A stretch of DNA of 64,000 nucleotides from Piper betle (taxonomy: Eukaryota > Streptophyta > Magnoliopsida > Piperales > Piperaceae): contig JAURVB010012699.1 of NCBI GenBank assembly GCA_033002965.1, positions 54,307 through 118,306 on the forward strand, read 5' to 3'. Both the position numbers and the translations under genes were made by a program. Position 1 is the first letter of the stretch. Each line of letters starts with the position of its first letter. The notes beneath the pieces were generated by a model that saw only the letters and a list, made by a program, of their open reading frames with translations, was not told the origin of the DNA and ran no database searches. Below are positions 38,766 through 51,489 of the stretch, one piece after another.

Positions 38766-39503
38766 TCACTTGCAAGTGCAAGGGTCACAGGTGCAGCTGG
38801 ATCCACACTTGCAACCACCTTCGGCTCCGACACCCATCTCAGAGCCCTCCGCGAAGTATCTGCCAAATTCATTCGGAAACAAACGATGATGGTTAATGAG
38901 CTTTAAACATAGTTTTAGAACGCACCTCTTTGACTCAAAAAGCTTCACTTGTTGGGGAATTGATTCTTGTCTATGAAGTTGAAACGAATTGACAAAGAGA
39001 CTGTTTATATAATTATATGATTGATATCATTTGATCTTAATATATATGGTTTTTAATGAAAAAGGTAGTCTTTGGCTTTACCCCTTCCGAGGAGCAACAC
39101 CAATGATCAAGGTTTCAGCAGCTGCGTTGGTCTCTCCGTAGGACAAGTCCGCAAACTTGCTGCATCTAATTACAACAACAAAAAAGATTAAAATATAAGA
39201 AATCCACTATAATCAACTTGGAAAACAGCTAAAAAAGAAGAGCAAAATCATGCCAAAGCTAGAAATAGAGTTAACATTAACAACTATTTCCCTCAAAGCA
39301 AAAGTAATAAACTCTTGGTAAAAAAATATACCCATATTGCAATTTCGTTTAGAGTCGTAGTCAATAAAACAGGAAAAAGAATGGGGCGACAATTATTGTC
39401 ATAATTAGAATAAGTTTTAACATCATCGATCATCCTACCCTTTACAGCCGCTGCCGCAGTTGCAGCCAGTTCCACACCCACAGTTTCCACCGCAGCAAGA
39501 CAT
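38766..39503 (-). CDS. MT2: Type 2 metallothionein
   Basis: Three exons on the minus strand, 39503-39439, 39165-39082 and 38859-38766, joined in phase 2 each time, give 80 residues. The N-terminal domain [20 protein letters not shown] continues to an eighth cysteine at position 23: Cys-Cys, Cys-X-Cys and Cys-X2-Cys patterns typical of type 2. The spacer contains ETLIIGVAP and the conserved [12 protein letters not shown]. The C-terminal domain [15 protein letters not shown] adds six cysteines, fourteen in all. It would chelate Cu(I), Zn(II) and Cd(II) through thiolates in the cytosol and buffer metals and reactive oxygen. The first splice sites split glycine codons, as is usual. A TATAAA box lies about 90 bases upstream (39591-39596). 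Confidence 0.96.
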
Positions 39504-39590
39504 GATTTTCTCTTTGTAAAGAAAAAGAAGAGCTCAAAATATAGACAGAAACAATGGAAGGATGACTTCCATGGCGGAGCTCGAGCTCAA

Positions 39591-39610
39591 TTTATAGGCA
39601 TTGGGTGGTG
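39591..39610 (-). promoter_or_regulatory. TATA and CCAAT-like elements of the metallothionein gene
   Basis: On the minus strand CCACCCAATGCCTATAAATT places a CCAAT-like word about 5 bases before a TATAAA, 88 to 107 bases ahead of the ATG. The spacing suits a strong, short-leader promoter. Confidence 0.6.
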
Positions 39611-41702
39611 AAAAGGATCACCATTCCCAACCGTTCCTTTACCCATATTCATCTCTCACCATTGAATTGAATTATTTAATGTAATTGGCTCGCATAGAGG
39701 TGATCGGCTAGCTTGCTGCCGTCACCTATGATGTTGGTTTAGCACATCGCCTACCCCCATTGAACTTCCTTTCTTTATTATCTTTATTAAAAGATAATAA
39801 AGAATAAACAAAGGATAAACGTCATTTGCAACTGATATAATCTATGTTGAGGACGACTTTAAAATGGTATGAAAAGAATGTTTGGTAAAAGAATTAAAAG
39901 AATTTATAATTTATATTATCCATCGTTTTTTCTTATGGGTTACCCCAAAGTCAGACGCGCAAATAATGACAAGCTATTTTAATTATTGTATCACTAAAGT
40001 CTCCAAAACTATTTTGTTCTTCTGCATTACCTGTTGCAATGAGTCATTCTGCAACATTGATGACAATATCAGCAAGCAGCAAGGGCAGTTTAATAAAATT
40101 TTTTGATTGCAATAAAATGGCGTTGTCTAATAGATTAAGTTTCAAGGTGACATACATTGTTGTCTTCTTCGAAGCTTCATACCCTGCGTGATTCATGAGT
40201 TTTTGGTCCATGGATCCAAAAGTGCTAATTGGCCTATTCATTTACTATTTCATCTCTTGATTAATACGTGTAAAAGGATATATCTGTGGTTGTTTGCAGC
40301 TGCCAGTCCGAGTCATGTATAGTTCATAATTTGCCAAAAAATTGCTGTGTCTAAGTTCTCTGTACAAGAAAAAAGAGGTCTCAACTCTCTAACTGAATTG
40401 TGATCACTCTTTCCTGCCTAGCCTCTTCTTTGGGAGAAGGTGACCTGCTTGTTTGTACTGGGCGGCGTACAACCTACAGGATAGTTCTCTTTTGATAGGT
40501 GATGCAACATGGTTCTATCTTTGGGAGTCAGTGAAGATCAGACCATGAAACCTCTGAACTCCAACCCGCAAAAACTTCTGAACTGTAACGTAAGTTATCT
40601 GCACCGTAAAATGGAATCACCCAAATGGCAAGTGCATTCAACCTAATTATGATTTACCTTTAAATACTTTGATATTTGTATAGGTTAATTAAAATCACGA
40701 ACAGAGTATACAAAGTTTGGCATAGGTGGACAAAATAATGTTCCAGGGTAAGAGTCATCAAATGCCCATCCAATCATGCCGTCTACTCTGAGTGCGAACA
40801 AAGAACGGTTGTGTTTATGTTTGGGGCAATGCATGTACAGAAAAGACGCGGCGATGAATGTCATCCCTTCATTTAGATAATAATAAAAAGCACACTAAGC
40901 ATATCTTCCCTTGGCTGTAAATTTGTGGAGCATTCGGCATCCTTTACCAATTTTCTAACGAAAAAGTTCCCATATCAGTATCAAAAGAGCTAGGGTTTGT
41001 GTTCAGTTGCCCAGTATAATGTGTTTATGGCTATTTATGTTATGCTGCTCATATATGAATATCTTCATTCCATTTACCTTATTATTATTTGCAAAAATAT
41101 ATGCATTATTAGCTGTTTGAACTGATTTTTAGGGTCCACGAGTTTTTTTCTTATCTTGACAAAAATAGTCGAAAGACCAATCAAAGTGATCGAGGCAGAA
41201 TAAGTGAACAGGTATTTGATGGACCCAACCACATCATCACAAGAAAATTATGATGAATCACATTTCACTCTCATCCTCTCTTGATTTCATATGTGCAGCG
41301 CATGGAGACAACATTGTTGGGTGGAATATTTCAAATTGATTTATCAACCAAAAAAGATAGGTGAAAATTATGAAATTCAGGATTTGCAACACAGTTAGGT
41401 TATTGTTTTGGCAAAGTCTGCGCAAGATGAGTTCGGATTATATTTGGATACCCGACATGGAAAATATCGCGATCGAGTTTTAAATCGGGATTTTCAGATA
41501 TAAATATATGATATATTGGAGAATACATTGATTGATTAACGTTCATGCTATTCAGGGGTGCATTTTATGGAAACACATGCCCCATTCCCTCCTAAATTCA
41601 ACCAAGAGATTCTTTAAATCGAATCAGATATGAATCAGTCTAAGGTTTTATGCTATCGAATTGGAAAGGGATCAGACTAGGGTTTGGTACTTTCACCTAC
41701 TG
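39611..41702. other. Intergenic DNA between MT2 and PPTase
   Basis: No gene is seen. A 32-bp perfect or near-perfect inverted repeat, TCTTTATTATCTTT/AAAGATAATAAAGA, lies at about 39772-39806. Other short frames are unsupported. Confidence 0.5.
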
Positions 41703-43653
41703 TCACAAGAGAATTTTAGGGTGCACCTGCTCATCTTTAAACAAAGGAATCGTCCTCCACGCTAGCAGTCTCAAATGCTGTGGCTTTTCACCTGCAATAC
41801 AGTTTGAACTGGTTCAAAAAGATCAGGGGTAAATAGGGATAAAAGAAACCTCAAGCAAAATTCTACCCTACCTTCTGCAGCAAGATTTTTTTGCAGGCAT
41901 ATGGATGCATAGTGAGAATCAGCTAGCTCAAACAACGAAAAGTGCCAATTGGTGGTCAAGTTTATGGGGTCGTCAACATCTTCCACAATTACAACCGACT
42001 TCTAAAAATGAAAATGACAAACACACAACTAAGTTGAGCACATTAATACAGAAAATAAGCAACAATTTTAAGGAGATTTGTCTATGACAAACCATACTTC
42101 AGCCTCAGCTTCTGAAGGCTCCATGTTTTTGTTATTCTTGATCCTTATGGTGAAAGTTTTGAAGGGAGCAGCAGAGAAACCTCTCCCTAGGGCTTTCACA
42201 TACGCTTCCTGCCAATTGACCCACCTTGTTAATTCAATTGACAAAAAATAAAAAAAAAGAGGGCAGCCCATGTACAAAAGCTCCTGCATGTGCAAGATTG
42301 CAGGAAGGTTGAACCACAAAAGTTTTACTGTAGCAGACTTATCCTGCATTTTGCAAGAGGCCGCAGGGTAGACCCGTTGTGAAAAATGAAAAATAAGCTG
42401 AATAAAAAATAATTGCTTCTCTATTATATACATTTACTTTGAGGCAGACCATGCTACATAAAACATTCAATTACTTAAAAAGGCTAGTTTAGTTCTGGAA
42501 ACTAAAAAAAATGGAAATATTAAACGGATCAAATGAAAAACAAATTGCCAATGGATTACATTTACCTTGAGAGTCCAGAGTTTAATAAACTCATGGCGTT
42601 GAATTTCAGGGTCAGAAATCATTTCCAGGAACTTGGCTTCTTGAGGTGAAAAGTATCGTTTGGCAAAAGTTGTAATGCTGTTTTGTATCTTCCTTTCCTT
42701 TTCTTCCACATCAATACCAATCTGTAATTTAATTTTAAATCATTGTATGTCAGATGTAGCAACTCCACTAGCCCCCAAAGTATAGACAACATGGTTGCAG
42801 CACAATTCAAAACATTGAAGTAAGTTAGAACAAATAAGAAGAGTGGAACATTTACTGGTACTTTTACTGTCACACCACAAGCAATTAAAGAAGATGAGTG
42901 TGAGATATTGAAATGTATTGGAGGTGGGTTCCAATGATGGTGATCTTGCCAAAGTACCTGGATAAATGGAAAACTTCATATGAACACACAAAACCAGGCC
43001 AAATATTAATGAACAATCAATCACTAAGCTCTGTAGAAGCCAAAAGAATCAAATGACAAAATATCACGTAAGAGTTCGGATTAAGCCACCTCTGGTTTAC
43101 CAAACTTGTTCTTCCCAAACTTCAGAGATGCGGGCTTCATTTGTGAATTTGTATCTGATCTAATCCCAATAGCTTACTTGTTAGACATTAAAAGAAAACT
43201 CTCAATTTACGGCCACCTTATTCAACTTGGCTAAAAGTAACTACTAAAAGGACAAGATTACATAGTTGACATCAAATACATTTATCAGGGAAATCCAAGG
43301 TGATAAATTAATGTGTAAGAACTCACATCTCGAAAGGGTAGTTCGCAACAGCACACGGGTTAACAGGGTTCTCTTCTTTAGGGTAGAATCTTTTATACCC
43401 AGGATATCCTGTCTCTCACATGGTGATAACAAATCTGTATAACGCTCTAAGAGAGATTCATCCTGTACCTCATGAATATTGGTATACCAAAAATGGGCCT
43501 CCCTACACGGAGTAAATAAAATCACGTTTACATGAGGATATCGTCAGACTATTTGCAATTGAGTGAATAAGATGAAGAAGGAAGTCACCTTGGACATGGA
43601 AGCGGCAGAGGAAGTAAGCCAGCCACCTTCTTGGAGAAGCCAGTCGTCTGCAT
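41703..43653 (-). CDS. Sfp-type 4'-phosphopantetheinyl transferase
   Basis: Eight exons on the minus strand, 43653-43589, 43502-43327, 43154-43090, 42957-42856, 42721-42566, 42208-42098, 42001-41872 and 41791-41703, total 894 nt and close exactly in frame (297 residues). The enzyme moves the 4'-phosphopantetheine arm of CoA to a serine of acyl-carrier or related proteins. Family features are REAHFWYTN near the N-terminus, LLSPCERQDI, LLTRVLLRTTL, FNISHSSSLIACGV, IGIDVEEKER from residue 137 (metal-binding acidic residues) and LWTLKEAYVKALGRGFS spanning the exon 5/6 junction (the W-x-x-K-E-x-x-x-K signature). WRTIPLFKDE lies near the C-terminus. The first 20 residues (MQTTGFSKKVAGLLPLPLPC) could be a short organelle-targeting segment; this is uncertain. 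Untranslated leader sequence probably begins near 44480. Confidence 0.94.
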
Positions 43654-44279
43654 AAAGAAGAGAAAAAAGGAACTCGATTCTCCCTTACGAAAACAGCCTT
43701 TTCATACCAAATAAAGGCATCTGGCTTTGAATGGCAAACTGGGAACTCAGCCTAAGCGCACAGGTGGTATGCAACTGCAGATATTGAAATTAGAGGCGCT
43801 TAAGAGAAGTTTGGGGTAGACAAAGGTGCTTGCATTGTATAGATGCATTCTTTTCCTTGTGCAACAACAGTAAATAATGGTTTTCGGATAAAATTCAAAA
43901 ACTATGATTACAAAAAAAAGGGGGCATGTTTGCATATCTAAAATCAACCAAAGAAACTTTTCCTGTCTGAAGGTACATGTATCAGGCAATGAAGATGAGT
44001 GTTAAAAGGAATGCAATATGTGTTTCGAGAAAAATCACTGCATATTATAAAAGCACATCAATTGCCCTCACTGATCGAGAAATAACAAACTAAAACGACC
44101 AAACCTTGTCCAATTGACAACTAGGATAAAGTATCAAAAAAACATTTCAGATAGCCTGGGAATCAGCTGTAAGCTAGGGAAAACAGAATCGCCCCCCAAA
44201 TTCACCAAATAAAATCCCAAAATATAACAACGAACTAGAAACCATGTATGAAAAACCTACAACTGTTATTTGAAAGGAA

Positions 44280-44500
44280 GAAGCGAATACGGTAGCGATG
44301 TCACGACGTGGAGGTGGCGATGACAAAGCCAGTGACAGCGATGGTAGTGAGGACGGTGGTGATGGCAGTGAAGACGGCAAGTGAGGACGACGCCCAACTC
44401 TCCTCTCTCGATCCCGTCGTCGTCCCAGCCCGAGAGTCCACCAATCCATGCCTTTCCCTTCCCAAACCAAACCCACGACGAGGGCAAAGTCGTCCAAATT
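44280..44500 (-). promoter_or_regulatory. Probable 5' leader of the PPTase gene
   Basis: A GC-rich block upstream of the first coding exon, followed on the minus strand by a pyrimidine-rich tract. The frames here have no known domain and low-complexity composition, so an untranslated exon is the better reading. About 260 bases separate it from the FLA4 start on the other strand. Confidence 0.4.
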
Positions 44501-44760
44501 TAACTTTTAACCCTTTTTCATGATACAAGAAAATGTAGCCCCTTTTTCGTGTTTATTTAAACTGTGACACCCTTGTTCTCATCTTCACTAGAACAAACTC
44601 GAATAAAAAAAGCAGAAAAAGCTCATCTTCTTCACTGCCCCACCGCTCCCAGTCCACTTGCTATGACAAATATATATTAAAAAAAGAGAAAAGTTTCACC
44701 CAACTCATTGCCGCTCCTCGGCGGCGTCACCGGCGGCGGTGGTAGCACTCGCCAGGAACA

Positions 44761-46140
44761 ATGGCAGCTCCCCGACTGCCCCAACTCACCATCAACCTCT
44801 TATTCCTCGCCGTCCTCGCCTCCTCCACCTCCGCCGCCAACGTCACCGACGTCCTTGCCGCCCACCCCGACCTGTCCGACTTCGCACGCCTCCTCTCCGA
44901 GACCTCCGTCACCGCCGACCTCGCCGGCCGCTCCTCCCTCACCCTCCTCGCCGTCCCCAACCATTACCTGCGCTCCTCCCTCAACGCCTTCCCCTCCGCC
45001 GACCACTCCCTTGCCCTCCCCGACGTCCTCCGCTACCACGTCCTCCTCCAGTTCCTCTCCTGGTCCGACCTCCGCCGCCTCACCCCCGCCGGCCGCCTCG
45101 TCACTACACTACTCCAAACCACCGGCCGGGCACACTCAGACCTCGGCGCCGTCAACCTCACCGCCAACGCCTCCGGCGTCACCGCTCGCTCCCTTTCCAC
45201 ATACCCGCCTTCCAACGCCTCCTTCCTCTCCCTCGCCGCCTCCCTCCCATACAACCTCTCCATCTTCACCGTCGACTCGTTGCTCCTGCCCTACGGCTTC
45301 GACCTCGCCGCCTCCTCATCGTCGTCGTCGTCCCAGTCGCCGTCGCCGTGGCTCAACATCACGAGCATCCTCCTCGGCGGCCAAAATTTCAACGTCGCCG
45401 CCGCAATGCTCGCCGCTTCCGGGGCCGTCGAGGAATTCGAGGCCGACGAGCACGGCGCCGGCATCACTATCTTCGCCCCCACCGACGCCGCCTTCGCTGA
45501 TCTGCCTCCAAATCAGAACCTTCAATCGTTGTCCGCGGATCGGAAGCTGGTGGTGCTCAAGTTCCATGTCCTCCACTCCTATTACCCGCTTGGTTCGTTG
45601 GAGTCCATCGTCAACCCTGTGCAGCCGACGCTGGCCACCGAGGAGACCGGCGCCGGCACATTCACCCTCAACATCACCCGTGTGAACGGATTTGTTGCGA
45701 TCGATACCGGATTGGTGCAGGCGGCCATTACCCAGACGGTGTTCGATCAAAATCCCCTATCCGTTTTCGCCGTCCCCAAGGTCCTTCTCCCTAAGGAGCT
45801 GTTTGGGCGGGGCGGAGGCTCGACGCCGGCGGCAAATCTAGAGTTCGCGCCGCCGCCGGCAGAGATGGGGATGGCGCCGGCGCCGGCGCTGCCGTTGCCA
45901 GAGGCGCCGCTTAGGGAGATCAGATCGAGCCAGAGCAATGGCGGTGGAAGGGGAGGTGGGAGGTGGCGAGGGTTGCCGGCGGCCTGCTATGTACAGCATT
46001 GTGTGTATTGGTATGAAATTCTCTGTCAATGTTCATTCCTTTTTTTATGGTTTCTGTTTTGTGGGTTCTTGTTCTCGCGGAGGCAAGCAATTGCATTCAA
46101 TTGGGCTGCAAAGCAGCCATTTTTTTCCTTGTTAATTTAG
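44761..46140 (+). CDS. FLA4: Fasciclin-like arabinogalactan protein FLA4 (SOS5 type)
   Basis: A single exon. MAAPRLPQLTINLLFLAVLA is a signal peptide, cleaved after about TSA. Two FAS1 domains follow, about residues 27-180 and 197-345; the second holds ITIFAPTDAAF and YYPLGSLESIVNPVQPTLAT, diagnostic of FLA4. Pro/Ala-rich stretches (EFAPPPAEMGMAPAPALPLP) are AGP glycosylation sites, with several N-glycosylation sequons in domain 1. FLA4 is a GPI-anchored wall and plasma-membrane protein needed for root cell expansion and salt tolerance. As read, the frame runs to 46140 with an atypical tail. Shifting one base within the G-rich run at 45935-45960 gives VAGGLLCTALCVLV and a stop at 46014-46016, a normal GPI tail; one lost base is therefore likely. 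The first two thirds are extremely GC-rich, with C/G in most third positions. Confidence 0.9.
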   Translation: MAAPRLPQLTINLLFLAVLASSTSAANVTDVLAAHPDLSDFARLLSETSVTADLAGRSSLTLLAVPNHYLRSSLNAFPSADHSLALPDVLRYHVLLQFLSWSDLRRLTPAGRLVTTLLQTTGRAHSDLGAVNLTANASGVTARSLSTYPPSNASFLSLAASLPYNLSIFTVDSLLLPYGFDLAASSSSSSSQSPSPWLNITSILLGGQNFNVAAAMLAASGAVEEFEADEHGAGITIFAPTDAAFADLPPNQNLQSLSADRKLVVLKFHVLHSYYPLGSLESIVNPVQPTLATEETGAGTFTLNITRVNGFVAIDTGLVQAAITQTVFDQNPLSVFAVPKVLLPKELFGRGGGSTPAANLEFAPPPAEMGMAPAPALPLPEAPLREIRSSQSNGGGRGGGRWRGLPAACYVQHCVYWYEILCQCSFLFLWFLFCGFLFSRRQAIAFNWAAKQPFFSLLI

Positions 46141-49100
46141 TTCATCAGATGTGGTGAATAAGCATTTTCAATTATTTGTGAATTTTTCCACGGATAAGTG
46201 AATTGTTGGTAATGATCAAACAGACATACATGTTCCAATCTTTGTTCTTGTTTTGGTTCTTCTCTGTTGCTTATAAGTTATGAGTATATCTCCTCATAGA
46301 TGGTGAATCGATGAATTGGTTTTGGTTTAGAGATATGTGCATCTTTCTTTTTCCTGCAAAAAGAGCTGAGAAGGTTTGTTCTACTTCTGTGTTGGCATCT
46401 ACTTGTTCAATCTCTACTATGGCACTCTACTGAAACTTGCTACTGATTGTTTGGCATAATTGCTGTTATAAGCAAGACTGTTGGCCTTTCTTCCCCTTTA
46501 TCTGTCCATTGCAAGAACTAACAACAGTTGCCACCCAAGACATACAAAAGAAAGTTGGAAAACTGCATTACATCAGGTTTGTGGCCTATCACCATGCTTG
46601 CTATTGTCCACATTTGAACAGATATCTTACAGGCCAACCATTTTCTTTACTTGGTTAGGTAAACAGGGAGGCTTCTTAACCTTGTCTGAAGTTAACCTAA
46701 AAAAGCTATCATTCATGAGTTTTGGGAGAAGGTGAGATCAAGATAAGGAAGAGTGTTATTTTTCTTCTCTGCCAGCTCTTCTGGGGCCACTATTTTTCGG
46801 ATGCACTAATGAAAATTTTGGAGTTTGGACTTTGTAAGATAGCAAAAGGAGGATTTTGTTGATCAGAGAGGTAAGCACTGTTGATTGAGTCCTTTGCCAT
46901 CATTGGAACTCCATGGGGGCCTCTTCCTCTTGTCGCCACCGTTTGATTCCCAAATGTGAACGTCACGGGTGAGTGTTAAAGGAAAGATGACAACCCACAA
47001 CTAACTCCCCTATTGTTTTAACATTGAAAGTTCACATGTTGGCCATGGATTATACTGTGAGTGAGAGAAGTGCTCACATTAGGTTATTAGATTCTTTCTG
47101 CTAAGACGGCCATGTTCCATGGGAGCTGTTTTTGCAGAACCGACAGACTTGTCTCCATCAGACCTGGAGAGTGCAAGCACAGTTGATAAGCATTGGTTGC
47201 CATGGCCCCATCGTGTTTGTGTTAGGCAACTGGTGACACCATGTGGGCTGTGAATGGAGCTAACAAATAACAGCTTCTTGTCTGGTTGGGAAGTAAGTGG
47301 ATTTGCCGTCGATATTGATGAGAGGATGGTTGGTTGGACTGATGAATGATTGCATTACAAGTAGGGGGGATAAAGGAAATATCTCCTTGGACGGTGCATT
47401 TGAGGTCAATTTTGGTCGTGTGAATACTGAATACAAATACTACTACGTGATGAGTAGTAAATTACCCATGATGGGCAGTAGTCAAAATCAATGTTTTTTT
47501 CCCTCCTCAACCGTGGATGAATAGTCATTATCGACCCTTTTTCGTAAATTTGTGATCATGTAGCCGTTTTTTTTGTAAGTTTTGAAGATTACAATTTTAT
47601 TAAGCATCTGCCGTACATCTGATTCACCATTTTTATATCTAATAATCGACCATTTCTGTATTTATTTTTGCAAATATATTATAGACTATCTTTCTTTATT
47701 TTTTGGAGAATACTGTGATTAACTTTGTTTCGCTACAAAATTATTTTGGATTTATTCTATGTCTAAATAAGAGGATTCAAAATTGGGTCCTACTTCAAAA
47801 CCTTATTTTGATCCCGCGTATCATGTTGAGTTTCGTCTGGCAAAACTTAAACAAATCCAGCCCGGTTGCGTCCCTACGTGGGGCCACAGTGTTATTATTA
47901 TTATTACTGGATTAAAAGGTGCAAGGCAACATTTAACCAGGTTTTGCCAAAGCGTAGGACAATTTTTTTGTGAAAATAACCGTAGGATGTTTTACTTGAT
48001 CTCCTGAATTATTTAATCTTTTTGGAGAAAATTATATCATTAACATGGACAACAGGGCTGGTTAACAATATCTAAAATGCTGCCAAAGTAAAAGACAAAT
48101 TGAAAAAGTGAAGAAGAAACCTTGTGAATGGGATATTAAAGAGCCAACGGGTTCAAGTCGTTGCAAAGAGCCTTTGGCTTTGGGTTGGCATAGATACGAG
48201 TGGGCTGGGTGACCCCTACTAGGCTCTAGCCATTTGATGTTTGAGTTTCCTTAATTTTACAAGGTAATTGACGGTGTGTGCAGTATACAAGGTTCTGTTT
48301 TGTTTTTTTATTTATTTGACAATCGATGTATACAAGGTTCTTGAGCCCTAACTGGCCCAACTTGACACCTCCAAAACAATTAAAGAAGAAAAAGGGTATG
48401 CTATGAACACGGCCATTAGGAAGGAGCCCTAGATAGAAGCCAGGAGAACAAATGAAGGTCATCACAACACTTTGGCCCTTGTATAGTGATCAATGATGGG
48501 TTGCCTTAATGAACGGTGGACTGTAAATAAGCAGTTGATTAGGAGTTGTAAGGTCCATTTTAAGAACTATTTTTTTTTAAAACAAATTGTGCACATGTTG
48601 CAATTAATGAGAGAGCTTTTTACCGGGGAAAAAACTTTTAATGTTATGGGGTGAAAGGAAAATCAAGACTAATTATCAAAAAAGAAGAAATTTAAATATA
48701 ATAACAACACTACCCTCATCTTTCGATCAATCCCGGTGCCCTGCCTTGGGCAACTGGAGCTGGCTGCCATTGGCCATCCCCTACCCATAGCCGCCTCTAG
48801 TGGTGTAAAAAAATTATTTTTAAAAAATCTTTGTCGACGACGGTGGGGCGGTTCGATCTGACCTCCTCAAGGCTTAATCCGGTCTCTCCATAGCCATATA
48901 TGACCTCGGGGAGGCCAGGACGGCGGTGGGCAAATTTTGGCTGGGGATGGCTGTGGCAGCGGGGATTTGGCAACTTGGCTTTAAGCAGCCTCCCATCCTA
49001 GTGCCTAGGCCTTCAGCGATCAGGCAAGACGAGCACGACAATTGCTTTTTTTTTAGATTTTTCAACTAATAATATCAAAATTTTAATTCCCTTTTCTGGT

Positions 49101-49543
49101 AAAAAGTTCTAACCAATAACTACAACTCCAAAGTACTAAATTTTCTCCTTTGCAGTGAATTCCCTTTTATATTTATTATTATAACCTTTTTTATTTTTGA
49201 GAAATTTACAATTAAAAGGTAGATTAGTACCTTATTCAAGATTGAAGAGTATTTTGTACATTATTCACAATTTAAAGCATTTTTCTTATAATGACTTGGA
49301 AACCCTCAATTGGATTGAGCTAGAAAAAAATATGAATTTTTTTTAAAAAAACATTGGTGGCAGCCGCTTACTAAGCGGCAGGGTGACCATGTGGCCTATC
49401 GCCCCTTTCACTTAGGCCTGGCCAGGTCTTGCCCGATCTAATTACCCTCACCGCTTGCCCAAACTAGGGTGACTATTTTTAGCCACCCCTGTCGTTGGCT
49501 TGGCCAAGGCGGCCATGCCCTCGCCCTCCATCGCATGTCTAAG
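46141..49543. other. FLA4 3' region and intergenic DNA
   Basis: The first few hundred bases are probably FLA4 3' UTR. Beyond this no gene is recognised; frames at 46437, 47297 and 47703 have no known domains. A low-complexity, GC-richer segment at 48720-49050 and another at 49360-49543 look like old repeat fragments. Confidence 0.5.
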
Positions 49544-51489
49544 CTGAGGCAACTAAATTTAAATTGGAATTGACCGATTTCAATTGGATCGGAAGGTATC
49601 CGATCTAAAAAAAATAGGTGAATCGGTTAGTATAAAAAATGGTTGTTGAATTGGCCGATTCGTACCGATTTATGGCTGATTTCAAATCGGCATAAATCGA
49701 AAGAATCCGTTGTTATAGATAAATAATGAAAATAACCTAAGTATATTAATAAATAAATTTATTACGTATGGGTAAAATTGAAATAGAAATTTTAAAAAGA
49801 TAAAATCTCGTCTGCCTTGCCCCTCCCTTGGCTGCTGCCTCTCTTCGCGTCGCCCCTCCCTCCGCCCCCGCCTCGTGTGCCTCACCCCCTCCCTCTGTCG
49901 CCACCTCTTGTGCCTCCCCCTCCCTCTGCATCTGCTCCGAGTGCCTCGCCCCCTCCCTCCACTGCCCTGTGTGCCTCGCCCCCTCCCTCCGCCACTGCTC
50001 CTTGTGCCTCACCCCTCCTTCTGCCGCCGCCCGGCGTGCCTCGTCCCCTCCCTCCACCGCCGCCCCTTATGCCTCCACCCCAGTGTGGTAAACTATCATA
50101 CAGTATTTTTTATCTTTTCAAAGCTTGTTAATTATGTGTCAATATGCTGATTATGTTTGAATAGCTTGCTAAATCAAGCCCAACAACATCCTCTTCGATG
50201 AGTGCTTTTCTCCATAAATTGTCGATTTTTGACTTGTCCCAACTCAAGACCAGTGTGGCGGTGGTGGATCTCGCCCTTGCCTCGGTAGCCAAGCTATCCT
50301 CCAGCAACTACGACACCTAGGGCGGCGGCTTAGGCTACATATCACGCTTAGAAATTGTGGCCGATGAGATTTCCGGTCAGAAGAAATTGGAAACAAGTGT
50401 GGATTGTATTTTGATTTTGGGTTAGGAAATTAAGAGGATGCCTTTGGGGGGAAGTCCAATTTTTAGGAAACGGACTTATTCGAGTCCCAGCTACACTCGT
50501 TAATTGACAAGGCCCTTATGCACTCATAAAATTTTTCCAATATAGATATATTGTTTGCATGTTGTTGCTGCAGGTTTGCAACTATTTGCTATCATCTTTT
50601 TGAGGATATGTTTTCCTTCTATATCGTTTTACACTTAATTTGGCAAAGAACGATATTTTATATAATTAATAGGTCATGTTGATACTGTTGGTTGCGAGTT
50701 TATATATAGAAATTGATTTTTTACCATATTCTTTTATTGTGATTGTGGTGGAATTGAAGCTTTCGGTTAGTTGCAAACAATGTTGAATATTCCACCCACG
50801 ATTGGTCTTACATGTTCCCTTTGCTTGTGTCTACATTCAATATAGAAGAACCATGTGCTATGTATGAGATTTTTTAATATAATGTATTATGATCATTTTA
50901 TTTAGAAATCTAGTGTGCGTTATGTGAACTTTCATCATCATTTGTTGCTCATTTTGTGTCTGCTTGAAAAAATTCCAAGGAGTGAAAAATAGTTTTGAAA
51001 GCGTTTAATAACTACTTGTTTTGGTTGTCATAGGGAAGATAGATATTGGTTAGGAATATGGCATATCAATTGGCACATCCAATAAGTAAGTAATTTTTAC
51101 CTTTTATAAAAAAATCATAAGTTGAAGGGTATATCGTTTCAAGTAATATATTGCTGGAATCAAAAGAAATGTTACTCCTTGTAAGAAAATTCCTGAAGAA
51201 TATTTATAAAAAATGAAAGACTATTTAAAAAATGTGGAAAAAGTCAAAAAAGAAAAAGATAAGATAATATAAGAAATAGGATCTAAGAATATTTGTATTA
51301 AATTATAATTTTGTGTATTTGTATTGAAAAAAGAGATTGAATCTTTATTTTATGTATTTATGTTATGAGTTGTCTGCGATTTTAACCAATTCAATTAAAA
51401 ATATTCTTGACCGATTTTTATAAATTGGTCCGATTTATTAGCTCTTTAGAAAACTGATTCAAAGGTTAATTCTAATTTTTGCAACTATA
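49544..51489. mobile_element. hAT-like element, copy 3 (diverged)
   Basis: The left end CTGAGGCAACTAAATTTAAATTGG-like sequence and right end (inward) TATAGTTGCAAAAATTAG match the termini of the elements at 1877 and 2826. CCGATT/AATCGG words are dense in the first 150 bases and last 130 bases. The interior includes a C-rich minisatellite (49835-50076) and 1.3 kb of AT-rich sequence without coding potential. No clear target duplication remains. Confidence 0.6.
49835..50076. repeat. C-rich minisatellite, ~33-36-bp unit
   Basis: About seven imperfect units of the type GTGCCTCGCCCCCTCCCTCC plus 12-16 variable bases. Open frames on both strands here are by-products of the repeat. Confidence 0.75.

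Noticed and set aside
44708..45685. Long Ser/Pro/Thr-rich and Arg/Pro-rich open frames over the FLA4 coding region
   Set aside because: Shifted-frame shadows of a very GC-rich real gene; no domain, and the FAS1 frame explains the sequence.
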